Shown here one piece after another: positions 34,601-43,595 of a stretch of 64,000 nt of DNA (the stretch's first letter is position 1; each line of letters opens with the position of its first letter). Both the position numbers and the translations under genes were made by a program. This DNA comes from Clostridia bacterium (GTDB lineage: Bacteria; Bacillota; Clostridia; Oscillospirales; Acutalibacteraceae), in NCBI GenBank assembly GCA_017461625.1, contig JAFTXJ010000008.1, positions 1-64,000 on the forward strand, in the 5' to 3' direction. The notes beneath the pieces are model-generated. The model worked only from the letters and a program-made list of their open reading frames with translations, was not told where the DNA came from and did no database searches.

Positions 34601-36547
34601 GCGGTTGTAGCAGTTGGTGATTGTAGCGGTTGTTACATAACCGGCAATACCACCGATGTAGTAACCGCCATTAATTGAACCTGAGTTGTAGCAGTTATAT
34701 ATTCCGTCGCCTGTGGAACTGCCGCAAACACCACCGAAATAGTTGCCTGCAGCACCCTGAACAACACCGTTGTTAAAGCACTGTTGAACTTTACCACGCT
34801 GGTTTGTACCCACAACGCCACCAATATGAGCACCTGAGGCTGAATTACATTCAACTGTGCCTACGTTGTATGATGTGGTAACAGTACCTGAGTTATATCC
34901 TGTGATACCACCAACATATTTTGCACCTCTTACTGTGCCGTCGTTACCTGATGTTGAAATTATGCCTTTGTTATAGCCTGCAACACCGCCTACGTAGTCT
35001 GTGCCGGTGATAAGGCAGTCAAGCATTACGATGTTGCTTACGTTTGCATCTGCACCAACATTGCCGAAAAGGCCCTGATATGATGTTCCGTTGGTATATA
35101 CACCTGCAATATTAAAGTGGTTGCCGATAAATATTCCGTTAAACGGTGAGTCGGCTGTGCCGATTGGGGTCCATACGTTTGTTTCGTCAGAGCCTTCAAC
35201 AACGAAAATGTTGAGAAGAATGTTTTCGGTAACCTTTGCATTGGCGGATGTGTTCTGATCAACACCGGCTAAAGTGCCGTTAACAAGACCCGAGAACCAG
35301 GCAAGCTCATCAGCTGTGGAAATAAGATAATATCCTGCACTGTCTTTCTGCGGTTCTTCTTTACCGCCTGCCCATACTGCTGTTTCAAGTGTCCATGCGA
35401 GCACAGGGTAGCCGTTGTTAAGCTCCATATAGTCATAAGTAAAAGCGTTGCCGTTTTCATTAAGTTCACGTGCAAAACTGAACTTTTTCATCTGTTCAAG
35501 AGTTCTTGCTGTTGCGTTGTCATCAATCCAGAGGCTGGTTGCCTCGTTATAATAACAGTTATAGTATGAACCGCCCAGGCTGTAACCTGCAATAGCGGCA
35601 ATTGAGTCGGTGTTGTTAAGGATAGTGGTATAAACCGGGGCAAGTGTATAACACCCCAAAAGAGTTGAGTAAGAGTTTGTGCCAACAATGCCACCGACTT
35701 TTTTAGGACCGTAAACTCGACCTAAAAAGTAACAGCCGTTAACTGTGCTTGCGGAAACTGTGCCCACAATACCGCCTGCGTTACCGTTAACATTTGCATT
35801 GCTGAAAACGTCGGCTGTTGAATAGCATTTTAAAACAGTGGTGTTACTGTTACTGTAACCGCAGATTCCTCCTGATCTGATAACACCCTGAATTGTGCCG
35901 TGAGTAACAGAACGCTGAATTTTTGCATAGTCAAAAATATAACCTGCAATACCGCCTGCACTGTTGGCTGTTGCGTTTACCTCACCGTTGAAAGAGCAGT
36001 CTGTGATAATGCCGTAGCTGATAAAGCCTGCAATACCGCCGACATTCTGGTTACCGTTGACAGATGCACCTGAAAGATGAACATTGTAAATCATATTAAG
36101 TGGGTTTGCTTTGAAAACTTCTTCTGTTGAGTCATCATTGTCGTCAACAACGGGTCTGTTACCTGCAACATAGCCGAAAAGACCAACGTAGTCTGACGTT
36201 GTTTCTATGTAAAGGTTGGATATTGTAAATCCGCTGCCGTCAAACTCACCGGCAAACGGATAGTCCACTGTGCCGATAGGTGTAAAGTTGTTAGTTGTTG
36301 AATATTGCTCGTTCATCACAATGTTGTCGGTGAGCTTACCTTTGATTGTGGTGCTTCCGCTGTTAACCTGTTGGGCAAACCACGCAAGCTCTTCACCATT
36401 TGAAATCTGATAAAATCCGTCAACAAGAGAGGGGACAGAAGTTCCTCCTCCCCATACCGAGCTTGTTGCAAATATGTGTGCAATCGGCTGAATAACTGAT
36501 AAAACTAAGCAAATTGAAACGATTACCGAAAGTATTTTTTTCTTCAT
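31640..36547 (-). CDS. giant secreted beta-helix protein with C-terminal dockerin
   Basis: A 1635-residue exported protein. The start is ATG 36547, since ATG 36556 is inside the AAAGGATG site. A signal peptide (~1-28) is followed by two related ~370-residue modules, each opening with a VW.GG/GY.(L)IS...ELAWF block and carrying GLUG-like repeats (e.g. YVGGIAGY). Next come ~750 residues of Gly/Asn/Thr-rich polymorphic right-handed beta-helix. The C-terminus is a type I dockerin: VYGDVDCDGKIDGMDS, then a second Ca loop SDIDNTSSVNSADIAYV. Dockerins bind cohesins on scaffoldins, so this may be a cellulosome-type subunit or adhesin. No catalytic domain is recognised. Confidence 0.82.
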   Translation of the reverse strand: MKKKILSVIVSICLVLSVIQPIAHIFATSSVWGGGTSVPSLVDGFYQISNGEELAWFAQQVNSGSTTIKGKLTDNIVMNEQYSTTNNFTPIGTVDYPFAGEFDGSGFTISNLYIETTSDYVGLFGYVAGNRPVVDDNDDSTEEVFKANPLNMIYNVHLSGASVNGNQNVGGIAGFISYGIITDCSFNGEVNATANSAGGIAGYIFDYAKIQRSVTHGTIQGVIRSGGICGYSNSNTTVLKCYSTADVFSNANVNGNAGGIVGTVSASTVNGCYFLGRVYGPKKVGGIVGTNSYSTLLGCYTLAPVYTTILNNTDSIAAIAGYSLGGSYYNCYYNEATSLWIDDNATARTLEQMKKFSFARELNENGNAFTYDYMELNNGYPVLAWTLETAVWAGGKEEPQKDSAGYYLISTADELAWFSGLVNGTLAGVDQNTSANAKVTENILLNIFVVEGSDETNVWTPIGTADSPFNGIFIGNHFNIAGVYTNGTSYQGLFGNVGADANVSNIVMLDCLITGTDYVGGVAGYNKGIISTSGNDGTVRGAKYVGGITGYNSGTVTTSYNVGTVECNSASGAHIGGVVGTNQRGKVQQCFNNGVVQGAAGNYFGGVCGSSTGDGIYNCYNSGSINGGYYIGGIAGYVTTATITNCYNRGYVNSQNSMGTNTGNFIGFVNGTCTLTNCYYDTSIENSVMTNTTDAVGLDTSGLTGSGIASTLGFQSGIWTSKASDSYFDYYPQITALSTANCDKMRADSLESAKIVQKQFMLHIKIDGKEDSYYETFADALTAIGTKKGYIIPIRNIVLSETITIANNITIYGLNFNRSITRDASFTGVMFDVTGTLTLGDIKNGNDENILLTIDGNGGNVTAVSPVINVNSGATLNTYPGYTITNAISSTVGSVIYNEGTANINGGVLKSNQTTCDAGTIYNNMGTINMTAGTIDSSYSLTKGGAVYNNYGIMNISGGTFSNNYAKTLGGAIYSIGADSVVTISGTASFTGNHAKAGGAFYVNSGSFVMSGGTVSENFAYNSRGNTATAGGGGAATVNTNGTFTMTGGLIDSNYVYTQAGSGYGFVVYGVMQMGGSAAVTNNDIYLAKNKTVEITDGLTASGTALTITPYAYTAGSYVLSGTGMGLSYTKVEITPDGTTTEWNVNSSGYLMNTAISNVASLSKFGAYSVEYVSLAEAVSNVGAGEEGIITIIADNTISETIKIYGDVTILSETEQSFTSRRSGSFTGALFEVQSGGTLRLGYSPVEVEGSADMTPSEENDVSLASIGGEYHLDGGNNYYGATGTSSIKVLKGGTLYTYDDFYLEYGYSTEGTISVLGEMYMFGGTIKNNLASSGGAINISTGGYAYLYGGTITNNLLTGSGCGKAIYCAGNLTRAAHSYVYYQNDVEVAREKTFTTITSDNDVYMASGKKITLSNVESKVLLSETADIPTTEDETPATIYVTYPSYTVGMVVLKGTDVALHYTYFDITTPGYCIESDGTLGVNLLVPSSSSSYVVTRGTLNYVSGINTSMNLVGYVINQFANTDKIEIIGTDGNILSSGDTVTTGCVVNLYNADETAVVDSIYIVIYGDVDCDGKIDGMDSMLMSCYVAGSLTSADLSPVQIEASDIDNTSSVNSADIAYVQKCGAMLQTVQQY

Positions 36548-36629
36548 AAAAAACATCCTTTCACACGGATTTATGTTTTAAAACAGTATTTATGTAAAAA
36601 AGGTTATACTAACCCACATATACACTATA

Positions 36630-36665
36630 ATTATACATTAATTCAATTGTAAAGTACAGTACTTT
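36630..36665 (-). promoter_or_regulatory. promoter with palindromic operator over its -35
   Basis: Minus strand TGTACT, 17-nt spacer, TATAAT (36635-36630). The weak -35 lies inside a perfect 15-bp palindrome AAAGTAC-A-GTACTTT (36651-36665), the layout of a regulator binding site. Confidence 0.5.
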
Positions 36666-36707
36666 CACCATAAAAATTTAGACTTATAATTTATGAAATC
36701 TGCATAA

Positions 36708-36757
36708 TTCTAAAAAAGAAAAGCTTCGGATGCACAATAATTGTACTATCCGAAGCT
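36708..36757 (-). terminator. terminator of the ADP-ribosylglycohydrolase-like gene
   Basis: AGCTTCGGAT / ATCCGAAGCT stem with an inner ACAAT/ATTGT extension and a T-rich tail on the minus strand. Confidence 0.85.
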
Positions 36758-36778
36758 AAATTTCGACTTAAATTATGA

Positions 36779-38134
36779 TTATTTTATGTGTTCAAAAGTT
36801 TTGTTTACAAGCTCGCTTATCAAAAGCTCATTATGACCGAGGATTGATGTTTTAAGCTGTCCGTTAAGGGGAGCATACCAGCAACTGTCAATCGAATCAA
36901 TTCCGTTTGCCATACCCAAAACCGAGCCGACGGTTGCACCGTTGCAGTCGGTATCAAAGCCTGATTGAACAGCCATACACACGCTTTTGCCGTAGTCACC
37001 GCCACCGTAAAGCAAAGCGGCAGCCACAATCTTTGCGTTAGAAATGGTGTGGCACCATCCGTGGTCAGAGTATTCATCATATTTTTTATGAATTTTTGTG
37101 ATAACGGTGTCAAAATCAATACCATTATTGAAATCGCCCATAACATCACAGATTTCTTCATAAAGTCGGCTTGTTTTCGGAATCTGACCGAGACCTCCTT
37201 TGATGATGTTCATAATATTGTTAGTTACAGCTGCACATGAAATCATAGCAGATGCCCACATCTCACCGTAGATTCCGTTTTTGATGTGCGAAATTCTTGC
37301 ATCACGCCAAGCCATATCAGCAGCGACTTCGGGATTTGCAGGGTTGATATACCCGAAATAGTCACCACGAATCTGAGCACCAATCCATTCTCTGTACGGG
37401 TTTTTATACATAGCACTGGCAGGGGCAGAGTAGCCGTTAACAAGGTTTTTAAAAGCAATTCGCTCTGCAGTGAAATAATTGCAAATCGGCTGAGTTGAAA
37501 GCCACATATCACCCACATTTTGTGATGTAAAATCTCTGCCGTGCTTTTCAACAATAAGCTGTGACATAACAGTATAATTGGTGTCATCGTCAATAGGAGC
37601 ACTGTCCAGCACATCAATGTAATTAACACCGCCGAGATAATGGTCGTATTTTTCAATCATTTCATCAGTGATTTCACTGCGAAGAATATATCTGTGCATC
37701 GGATAGTTGCCGGTTTCTTTCAAAAGGGGAACAAGGTCATGTTGTCTTGCTCCTTCAACAGGCTTACCTAAAAGGCAACCGCAGATTCTTCCGACCCAAG
37801 CTCCTTCTATTTTCTTTTTGAGTTTATCGCCTTGAGGTGCTTCACCCTCTATCTCAAATCCGTCACGAAGAGCCTGAATCCCTTCTAAATCAGAAGGTTC
37901 GTTATACTGATAACCAACACGGATTTTTGCCTTTGAAACAATACTGAAAAGTGCATCTGCAATGTCATCTTTTTCTTTGCAGTTCGGCATTTTTGAAGCA
38001 GAAATAAACAAATCTTTGTATTGTTCAATATCAAGCCCTTCTTCAAAGCTTTGCTTATATTCAAGCTCCAGTTTTCTGCAATATTCTCGCCATTCCATAG
38101 AATTCACATAATCGGGAGCAATAATATTTTCCAT
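36779..38134 (-). CDS. ADP-ribosylglycohydrolase-fold protein
   Basis: A 451-residue DraG-like protein. The start is ATG 38134, with AGGAAGG upstream. After a ~110-residue N-terminal extension, fold motifs appear: AWVGRICGCLLGKPVEG, the metal-binding SAPIDDDTNYTVM, a central helical region and the C-terminal metal site SGFDTDCNGATVGSVLGM. DraG-type enzymes remove ADP-ribose from proteins; many bacterial relatives act on unknown ADP-ribosylated or nucleoside-like substrates. It has its own promoter and terminator. The N-terminal extension may define a subgroup. Confidence 0.85.
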   Translation of the reverse strand: MENIIAPDYVNSMEWREYCRKLELEYKQSFEEGLDIEQYKDLFISASKMPNCKEKDDIADALFSIVSKAKIRVGYQYNEPSDLEGIQALRDGFEIEGEAPQGDKLKKKIEGAWVGRICGCLLGKPVEGARQHDLVPLLKETGNYPMHRYILRSEITDEMIEKYDHYLGGVNYIDVLDSAPIDDDTNYTVMSQLIVEKHGRDFTSQNVGDMWLSTQPICNYFTAERIAFKNLVNGYSAPASAMYKNPYREWIGAQIRGDYFGYINPANPEVAADMAWRDARISHIKNGIYGEMWASAMISCAAVTNNIMNIIKGGLGQIPKTSRLYEEICDVMGDFNNGIDFDTVITKIHKKYDEYSDHGWCHTISNAKIVAAALLYGGGDYGKSVCMAVQSGFDTDCNGATVGSVLGMANGIDSIDSCWYAPLNGQLKTSILGHNELLISELVNKTFEHIK

Positions 38135-38165
38135 AAAATCAATCCTTCCTGTTGAGAGTGATTTC

Positions 38166-38194
38166 ATTTTACAAAACTAAACAGAAAAATGCAA
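38166..38194 (-). promoter_or_regulatory. promoter for the ADP-ribosylglycohydrolase-like gene
   Basis: Minus strand TTGCAT (38194-38189), 17-nt spacer, TAAAAT (38171-38166). Confidence 0.7.
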
Positions 38195-38202
38195 TACCCA
38201 AA

Positions 38203-38233
38203 ACAAAAAGCGTACCGGAAATCGATACGCTTT
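38203..38233 (-). terminator. terminator of the pgk-tpiA-gpmI operon
   Basis: AAAGCGTA / TACGCTTT stem followed by TTGTTTT on the minus strand. Confidence 0.8.
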
Positions 38234-38245
38234 AAAGTGTTTTAT

Positions 38246-39760
38246 TTATTTAATCATGCTTTCACCGGTCATTTCTTCGGGTTGAGGAAGACCGAGAATT
38301 GTAAGCATTGTGGGAGCAATGTCAGCAAGTCTGCCTGTTTCTTTAAGCTCGCAATCATAACCGACTACGCAGAAGGGAACAGGGTTTGTTGAGTGGGGAG
38401 TGAAAGGGTTACCGTCATCACCAATCATTCTGTCAGCATTACCGTGGTCAGCTGTAATGATAACAGCACCGCCCATTGAAAGTGCAGCGTCAACAACTTG
38501 GCCAACGCAATCGTCAACAGCTTCAACAGCCTTAACTGCAGCGTCCCAGATACCTGTGTGACCAACCATATCGCAGTTAGCAAAGTTGAGGATAACCGCA
38601 TCATATTTGCCTGACTTAATCTGCTCAACAACAGCTTCACAAACAGGGTAAGCACTCATTTCTGGCTGGAGGTCAAATGTGGGAACATCAGGTGACTGAA
38701 TAAGAATTCTGTCTTCGCCTTCAAATGTCTTTTCTTCACCGCCGTTAAAGAAGAAAGTAACGTGAGCATATTTCTGAGTTTCGGCAATTCTGAGCTGAGT
38801 TTTGCCACTCTTTGCAAGGTATTCGCCCATTGTCATTGTAAGCTCTTCGGGAGGGAACGCAACTGAAACGTTGGGCATTGTTTCGTCATACTGAGTCATG
38901 CAGACAAAGTTGAGAGGGAAGAAGCCGTTCTTTCTTTCAAAGCCGTCAAAAGCTTCGTCAACAAATGTGCGTGTAATCTGACGGGCTCTGTCAGGGCGGA
39001 AGTTAAAGAATACAACGCTGTCGTTGGCTTTGATTGTGCCTTCAGCGTTAACAACTGTAGGAACAATAAATTCGTCTGTTACGCCGTTAGCATATGAATC
39101 TTCCATGGCCTTAACGGGGTCACTTTCCATAATGCCCTCGCCGTAAACCATGGCTGAATAAGCTTTAACAACTCTGTCCCAAGCGAAGTCACGGTCCATA
39201 GCGTAATAACGGCCTGAAATTGTTGCAATTTCACCAACGCCGAGCTCTTTTGTCTTTTCAACAACATCCTTAATGAAGCCAACGCCTGATGTAACAGAAA
39301 CGTCACGACCGTCCATAATGCAGTGAACATAAACCTTTTCAAGACCTGCTCTTTTTGCCATTTCAATAAGACCGAAAAGATGCTCAATGTGTGAATGAAC
39401 ACCGCCGTCTGAAAGAAGACCCATCAAGTGAAGAGCTGAGTCATTCTTTTTGCAGTTTTCAATAGCATCCTTAAGAGCACCGATTTCAAAGAAGTCGCCG
39501 TCCTGAATTGACTTTGAAATTTTAACAAGCATCTGATAAACAACACGACCTGCACCGATGTTGGTGTGACCTACTTCGCTGTTACCCATCTGTCCGTCGG
39601 GGAGACCAACGTCAAGACCTGATGCACCGATTGTTGTGAAAGGATTTTCTTTAAAAATCTTTGTAAGATTGGGTGTGTTTGCAGCTTCAATAGCGTTGCC
39701 GTTAGCACCGGGATTGATGCCGAAACCGTCCATAATACATAAAACTACAGGTTTTTTCAT
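38246..39760 (-). CDS. gpmI: 2,3-bisphosphoglycerate-independent phosphoglycerate mutase
   Basis: 3-phosphoglycerate to 2-phosphoglycerate in lower glycolysis. The 504-residue, Mn-dependent alkaline-phosphatase-fold enzyme shows the first metal site CIMDGFGINP, the phosphoserine nucleophile S61 in GQMGNSEVGHTNIGAGR, HLMGLLSDGGVHSH and the late metal motif ITADHGNADRM. It is third in the pgk-tpiA-gpmI operon. A 78-nt gap with a hairpin separates it from tpiA. Confidence 0.97.
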   Translation of the reverse strand: MKKPVVLCIMDGFGINPGANGNAIEAANTPNLTKIFKENPFTTIGASGLDVGLPDGQMGNSEVGHTNIGAGRVVYQMLVKISKSIQDGDFFEIGALKDAIENCKKNDSALHLMGLLSDGGVHSHIEHLFGLIEMAKRAGLEKVYVHCIMDGRDVSVTSGVGFIKDVVEKTKELGVGEIATISGRYYAMDRDFAWDRVVKAYSAMVYGEGIMESDPVKAMEDSYANGVTDEFIVPTVVNAEGTIKANDSVVFFNFRPDRARQITRTFVDEAFDGFERKNGFFPLNFVCMTQYDETMPNVSVAFPPEELTMTMGEYLAKSGKTQLRIAETQKYAHVTFFFNGGEEKTFEGEDRILIQSPDVPTFDLQPEMSAYPVCEAVVEQIKSGKYDAVILNFANCDMVGHTGIWDAAVKAVEAVDDCVGQVVDAALSMGGAVIITADHGNADRMIGDDGNPFTPHSTNPVPFCVVGYDCELKETGRLADIAPTMLTILGLPQPEEMTGESMIK

Positions 39761-39793
39761 AGATAATACCTCATTAGTGTGAATAACATTTTA

Positions 39794-39821
39794 CAGACTC
39801 ACCGTAAAAACAGTGAGCCTG
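39794..39821 (-). promoter_or_regulatory. intercistronic hairpin in the glycolytic operon
   Basis: CAGACTCAC / GTGAGCCTG stem (one G-U) between tpiA and gpmI with no T-run. It is likely an mRNA processing or stability element. Confidence 0.5.
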
Positions 39822-39838
39822 CATACTTGAATTATAAA

Positions 39839-40609
39839 TTATTTAGAAGCTGCTTTAACGATAGCTGCGAAATCGGGAGCTTTAAGTGAAGCACCACCGA
39901 TGAGACCACCGTCAACATCAGGCTGAGCAAGAAGCTCGTCAGCGTTAGCAGCGTTCATTGAACCACCGTACTGAACAACAGCTTTGTCAGCAGTTTCTGC
40001 GTCATAAAGCTCGCCTACAAGCTCACGGATAGCCTTGTTAACTTCGTTAGCCTGTTCTGCAGTAGCGGTTTTGCCAGTGCCGATAGCCCAAACGGGTTCA
40101 TAAGCGATGATGATGCTGTTAATCATTTCTTCTTTAGAAACGCCTGCAAGAGCAATCTTTGTCTGAGAGCGAACAACTTCCATTGTAACGCCCTGTTCTC
40201 TCTGCTCAAGGTATTCACCAACGCAAACGATAACCTTAAGACCGTTGTCAAGAGCAGCACGTGTGCGGTCGTGTACAGTAACATCTGTATCGCCGAAATA
40301 TGTGCGTCTTTCACTGTGGCCTGTGATTACATATTCAACACCGCAAGCTGCAAGCATGGGAGCTGAAACTTCGCCTGTGAAAGCACCGCTTGCTGCCCAG
40401 TGGCAGTTTTCAGCGCCAACTTTGATGTTTGAGCCTTTTGTTGCTTCAAGAGCAGCTGCAAGGTCGATGTAAGGAACACATACGATAACTTCGCAGTCAG
40501 CGTCAGCAACGAGAGGTTTAATCTCATTGATAAGAGCAGTTGTTTCAGCAGGAGTTTTGTTCATTTTCCAGTTACCTGCGATAACTGCTTTACGAAGCTG
40601 TTTATTCAT
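39839..40609 (-). CDS. tpiA: triose-phosphate isomerase
   Basis: Interconverts dihydroxyacetone phosphate and glyceraldehyde-3-phosphate. 256 residues, a TIM barrel. Substrate Lys in GNWKMNKTP, catalytic His in GHSERRTYFG, catalytic Glu in AYEPVWAIGTGKTAT and the phosphate-binding GGLIGGASLK near the end. It is second in the operon, 28 nt after pgk. Confidence 0.98.
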   Translation of the reverse strand: MNKQLRKAVIAGNWKMNKTPAETTALINEIKPLVADADCEVIVCVPYIDLAAALEATKGSNIKVGAENCHWAASGAFTGEVSAPMLAACGVEYVITGHSERRTYFGDTDVTVHDRTRAALDNGLKVIVCVGEYLEQREQGVTMEVVRSQTKIALAGVSKEEMINSIIIAYEPVWAIGTGKTATAEQANEVNKAIRELVGELYDAETADKAVVQYGGSMNAANADELLAQPDVDGGLIGGASLKAPDFAAIVKAASK

Positions 40610-40637
40610 AATTTACAAGTCCTTTCAAATAGAAATC

Positions 40638-41828
40638 TTATTTATCGTTAAGAGCGTAGATACCGGGAAGCTCTTTGCCTTCAAGGAATTCAAGTGAAGC
40701 GCCGCCGCCTGTTGAGATGTGAGACATCTTGTCAGCAAAGCCAAGCTTCTGAACAGCAGCAGCTGAGTCACCGCCACCGATGATTGAAATAGCGCCTGAT
40801 TCAGCAACAGCAGTAGCAACTGCGATTGTGCCTGCAGCAAAGTTTTCCCATTCAGAAACGCCCATAGGTCCGTTCCAGATTACTGTGCCGCTGCCTTTAA
40901 CAGCTTCTGCAAAGAGCTCCTGAGTTTTAGGACCGATGTCAAGACCCATCCAGCCTTCGGGGATAGAGTCGCTGTTGATAACCATAGCTTCTGTGTCGGG
41001 AGCATATTCTTTACCAACTTTATTGTCAACAGGGATAAGGAACTTAACGCCCTTAGCCTTAGCTGTTTCCATCATATTCTTAGCGTCTTCAACTCTGTCA
41101 GCCTCAAGAAGAGATGTGCCGATTTCGTAGCCGAGAGCTTTCATGAATGTGTAAGCCATACCGCCGCCGATGATGATTGTGTCACATTTGTCAAGAAGGT
41201 TTGTGATAACGCCGATTTTGTCAGAAACCTTAGCACCGCCGAGGATAGCAACAAGAGGTCTCTTGGGGTTAGCAAGAGCACCGCCGATGAATTCGATTTC
41301 CTTCTGAATAAGGTAACCGCAAGCAGCAGGAAGATAATCAGCAACACCTGTTGTTGAGCTGTGAGCTCTGTGAGCTGAACCGAAAGCATCGTTTACATAA
41401 AGGTCAGCAAGAGCAGCGAACTTTTTGCTGAGTTCGGGGTCGTTCTTTGTTTCGCCCTTTTCATAGCGAACGTTTTCAAGAAGAAGAACTTCACCGTCTT
41501 TAAGTTCAGCAGCAAGAGCCTGTGCGCTTTCGCCAACAACGTCTTTTGCCATTTTAACTTCTTTACCGAGAAGCTCGCCAAGGCGAACTGCAACGGGAGC
41601 GAGTGAAAACTCGGGAACAACTTCACCCTTTGGACGGCCGAGATGTGAGCAGAGGATAACCTTTGCTCCGTTTTCGATAAGGTATTTGATTGTGGGGAGT
41701 GAAGCAACGATTCTCTTATCGCTTGTGATAACTCCGTTTTCCATTTTTACGTTGAAATCGCAACGAACAAGAACTCTCTTGCCGGCAACTTCAAGGTCTT
41801 CAACAGACTTTTTGTTAAGTGCGTTCAT
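40638..41828 (-). CDS. pgk: phosphoglycerate kinase
   Basis: 1,3-bisphosphoglycerate plus ADP to 3-phosphoglycerate plus ATP. 396 residues from ATG 41828, which is behind GAAAGGAC. Motifs: [36 protein letters not shown], the hinge and nucleotide region [26 protein letters not shown] and [11 protein letters not shown]. It heads the operon with tpiA and gpmI. No gap gene is found in the window. Confidence 0.97.
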   Translation of the reverse strand: MNALNKKSVEDLEVAGKRVLVRCDFNVKMENGVITSDKRIVASLPTIKYLIENGAKVILCSHLGRPKGEVVPEFSLAPVAVRLGELLGKEVKMAKDVVGESAQALAAELKDGEVLLLENVRYEKGETKNDPELSKKFAALADLYVNDAFGSAHRAHSSTTGVADYLPAACGYLIQKEIEFIGGALANPKRPLVAILGGAKVSDKIGVITNLLDKCDTIIIGGGMAYTFMKALGYEIGTSLLEADRVEDAKNMMETAKAKGVKFLIPVDNKVGKEYAPDTEAMVINSDSIPEGWMGLDIGPKTQELFAEAVKGSGTVIWNGPMGVSEWENFAAGTIAVATAVAESGAISIIGGGDSAAAVQKLGFADKMSHISTGGGASLEFLEGKELPGIYALNDK

Positions 41829-41874
41829 GTATATTCGTCCTTTCAAAATAATAATTCCAAAATTTTGCATTGTA

Positions 41875-41903
41875 ATTTTATAACAAAACAGAAATTTTTG
41901 CAA
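41875..41903 (-). promoter_or_regulatory. promoter for pgk-tpiA-gpmI
   Basis: Minus strand TTGCAA (41903-41898), 17-nt spacer, TAAAAT (41880-41875). Confidence 0.75.
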
Positions 41904-41985
41904 CAATATTTTGCCATATTTTTATTATTTTATCAGTATTACCATAAAAAAGCCCCAAATTGATAAAAAATTAACAATTTTACCG

Positions 41986-42017
41986 ACTAAAAAAGAGCAA
42001 TCCGTGAAGATTGCTCT
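41986..42017 (-). terminator. terminator of uxaC
   Basis: AGAGCAATC / GATTGCTCT stem with a 6-nt loop, followed by TTTTTT on the minus strand. Confidence 0.85.
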
Positions 42018-42027
42018 TAAAATTGGC

Positions 42028-43431
42028 TTATACACCAAAATATTTAATTGCGTTGTTATATGCAACATCCTGCATAATTGAGCCTAAAAGCTCCATATCA
42101 CTGCCGGGGTAAAGGCCGCCGTCAACCATATCTCCAACCATACCGCAGAGAATACGGCGGAAATATTCGTGGCGTGGGTAAGAAAGGAATGATCGTGAGT
42201 CTGTAATCATACCTACAAACTTACCGAGAACTCCGAGATTACCGAGGGCTTTAAGCTGCTCACGCATACCGTCAAGGTTATCGTTAAACCACCAGGCTGA
42301 GCCGAACTGAATTTTTGAAGCAGCCTCGTCTGACTGGAAATTACCGAGCATTGAGCCGAGAACATAGTTGTCTTTAGGATTGAGAGTGAAAAGAACTGTT
42401 TTAGGTAAAGCACCCTCAGCATCAAGGCTGTCAAGCATTCTTGAAAGTGAAAATGCAATTTCTCTGTCATCAATTGAGTCAAAGCCTGTGTCGGGACCTA
42501 TGGATTTAAACATACGTGCATTGTTGTTTCTCATTGCACCAATGTGAATTTCACATCCCCAACCGCGTTTTGCATACTCTTTTGCAAAAAATCTGAAAAG
42601 CTCTGTTCTCCATTTATCGTTGTCAGCAACTGTAAGATCTTCGCCTGCAAGAGCTTTTTTGAAAATAGCTTCAAGCTCATCGGGAGTTGCCCTGTTATAA
42701 GGAACATAAGTGAATGCGTGGTCGCTTGCACGGCAACCCATTTTTTTAAACAAATCAATTCTTGTTAAAAGAACATCTGTCATTTCCTTGTATGAGTTAA
42801 TCTTTACACCGCTTGCAGCTTCAAGGCTTTTAAGCCAGGGGATAAACGTAGGCTGGTCAATGTAAAGAGCCCTATCAGGTCTGAAGGCAGGAAGAACCTT
42901 GCACTTAAAGCTGTCATCATTTTTGAGTAAGTCGTGATATTCAAGTGAATCCGCAGAATCATCTGTTGTGCAAAGGTGAGAAACATTTGAGTTTACAATA
43001 AGCTCTCTGGGGGTAAATCCGCCGGATGCGATTTTGTCATTAGCGGCTGTCCAGATTCTGTCAGCGCTCTTTTCACTAAGCGGCTCATATATATCAAAAT
43101 ATCTCTGTAATTCAAGGTGAGTCCAGTGGTAAAGAGGATTACCTATTAAATAAGGCATAACAGTTGCCCAGGCTTTGAATTTTTCATAGCCGGATGCATC
43201 ACCGGTGATATATTTTTCATTAATGCCGAATCCTCTCATTGCACGCCATTTGTAATGGTCACCTGCAAGCCAGAGGAAAGCGATATCTTCAGGCTGTTTA
43301 TTTTCATAAATCTCTTTTGGTGAAAGATGACAGTGCCAGTCGAAAATAGGCATTTTGTCAGCATAGTCGTGAAAGAGAGTTTTGGCCGTGTCATTATTAA
43401 GCAAAAAATCTTTATCCATAAACTGTTTCAT
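42028..43431 (-). CDS. uxaC: glucuronate isomerase
   Basis: Isomerises D-glucuronate to fructuronate (and galacturonate to tagaturonate) in hexuronate breakdown. A 467-residue amidohydrolase-superfamily protein: MPIFDWHCHLSPKEI near residue 32 (metal HxH), DDPTDSLE-like TTDDSADSLEYH, and EIHIGAMRNNNARMF, all typical of UxaC. The start is ATG 43431 with AGGA 10 nt upstream; an in-frame TTG at 43440 is less likely. No uxuA/uxuB lie nearby. A repeat island separates it from the ArsR gene upstream, and no clear promoter is visible. Confidence 0.95.
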   Translation of the reverse strand: MKQFMDKDFLLNNDTAKTLFHDYADKMPIFDWHCHLSPKEIYENKQPEDIAFLWLAGDHYKWRAMRGFGINEKYITGDASGYEKFKAWATVMPYLIGNPLYHWTHLELQRYFDIYEPLSEKSADRIWTAANDKIASGGFTPRELIVNSNVSHLCTTDDSADSLEYHDLLKNDDSFKCKVLPAFRPDRALYIDQPTFIPWLKSLEAASGVKINSYKEMTDVLLTRIDLFKKMGCRASDHAFTYVPYNRATPDELEAIFKKALAGEDLTVADNDKWRTELFRFFAKEYAKRGWGCEIHIGAMRNNNARMFKSIGPDTGFDSIDDREIAFSLSRMLDSLDAEGALPKTVLFTLNPKDNYVLGSMLGNFQSDEAASKIQFGSAWWFNDNLDGMREQLKALGNLGVLGKFVGMITDSRSFLSYPRHEYFRRILCGMVGDMVDGGLYPGSDMELLGSIMQDVAYNNAIKYFGV

Positions 43432-43477
43432 AGGTAACAATCCTTTCGTAGAAGTGGTTAAGTAGTTGTTTGAAACA

Positions 43478-43589
43478 GGCTTCTCCTTGAGTAGAAGCTG
43501 TCACGAAGTGACTGATGAGGTGTAAAAATTGTTTATAAACACCTCATCCACCGCTTGTGCGGTCCCCCTTCTCCTGGAGGAGAAGGCTT
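43478..43589. repeat. dispersed palindromic repeat, copy A
   Basis: An imperfect inverted repeat of about 110 bp. The left arm starts GGCTTCTCC, includes GTCACGAAGTGAC and ends GATGAGGTGT (43514-43523). The right arm begins ACACCTCATC (43539-43548, exact complement), then has ACCGCTTGTGCGGT and ends in CTTCTCC/GGAGAAGG. An AT-rich centre separates the arms. It lies just after the ArsR stop codon. It is non-coding and MITE- or REP-like. Confidence 0.7.
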
Positions 43590-43595
43590 TTGAAG

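Noticed and set aside
31640-36547. CRISPR-like periodic DNA in the giant gene
   Set aside because: The periodicity comes from protein-level GLUG and beta-helix repeats; DNA units are not identical and spacers are absent.
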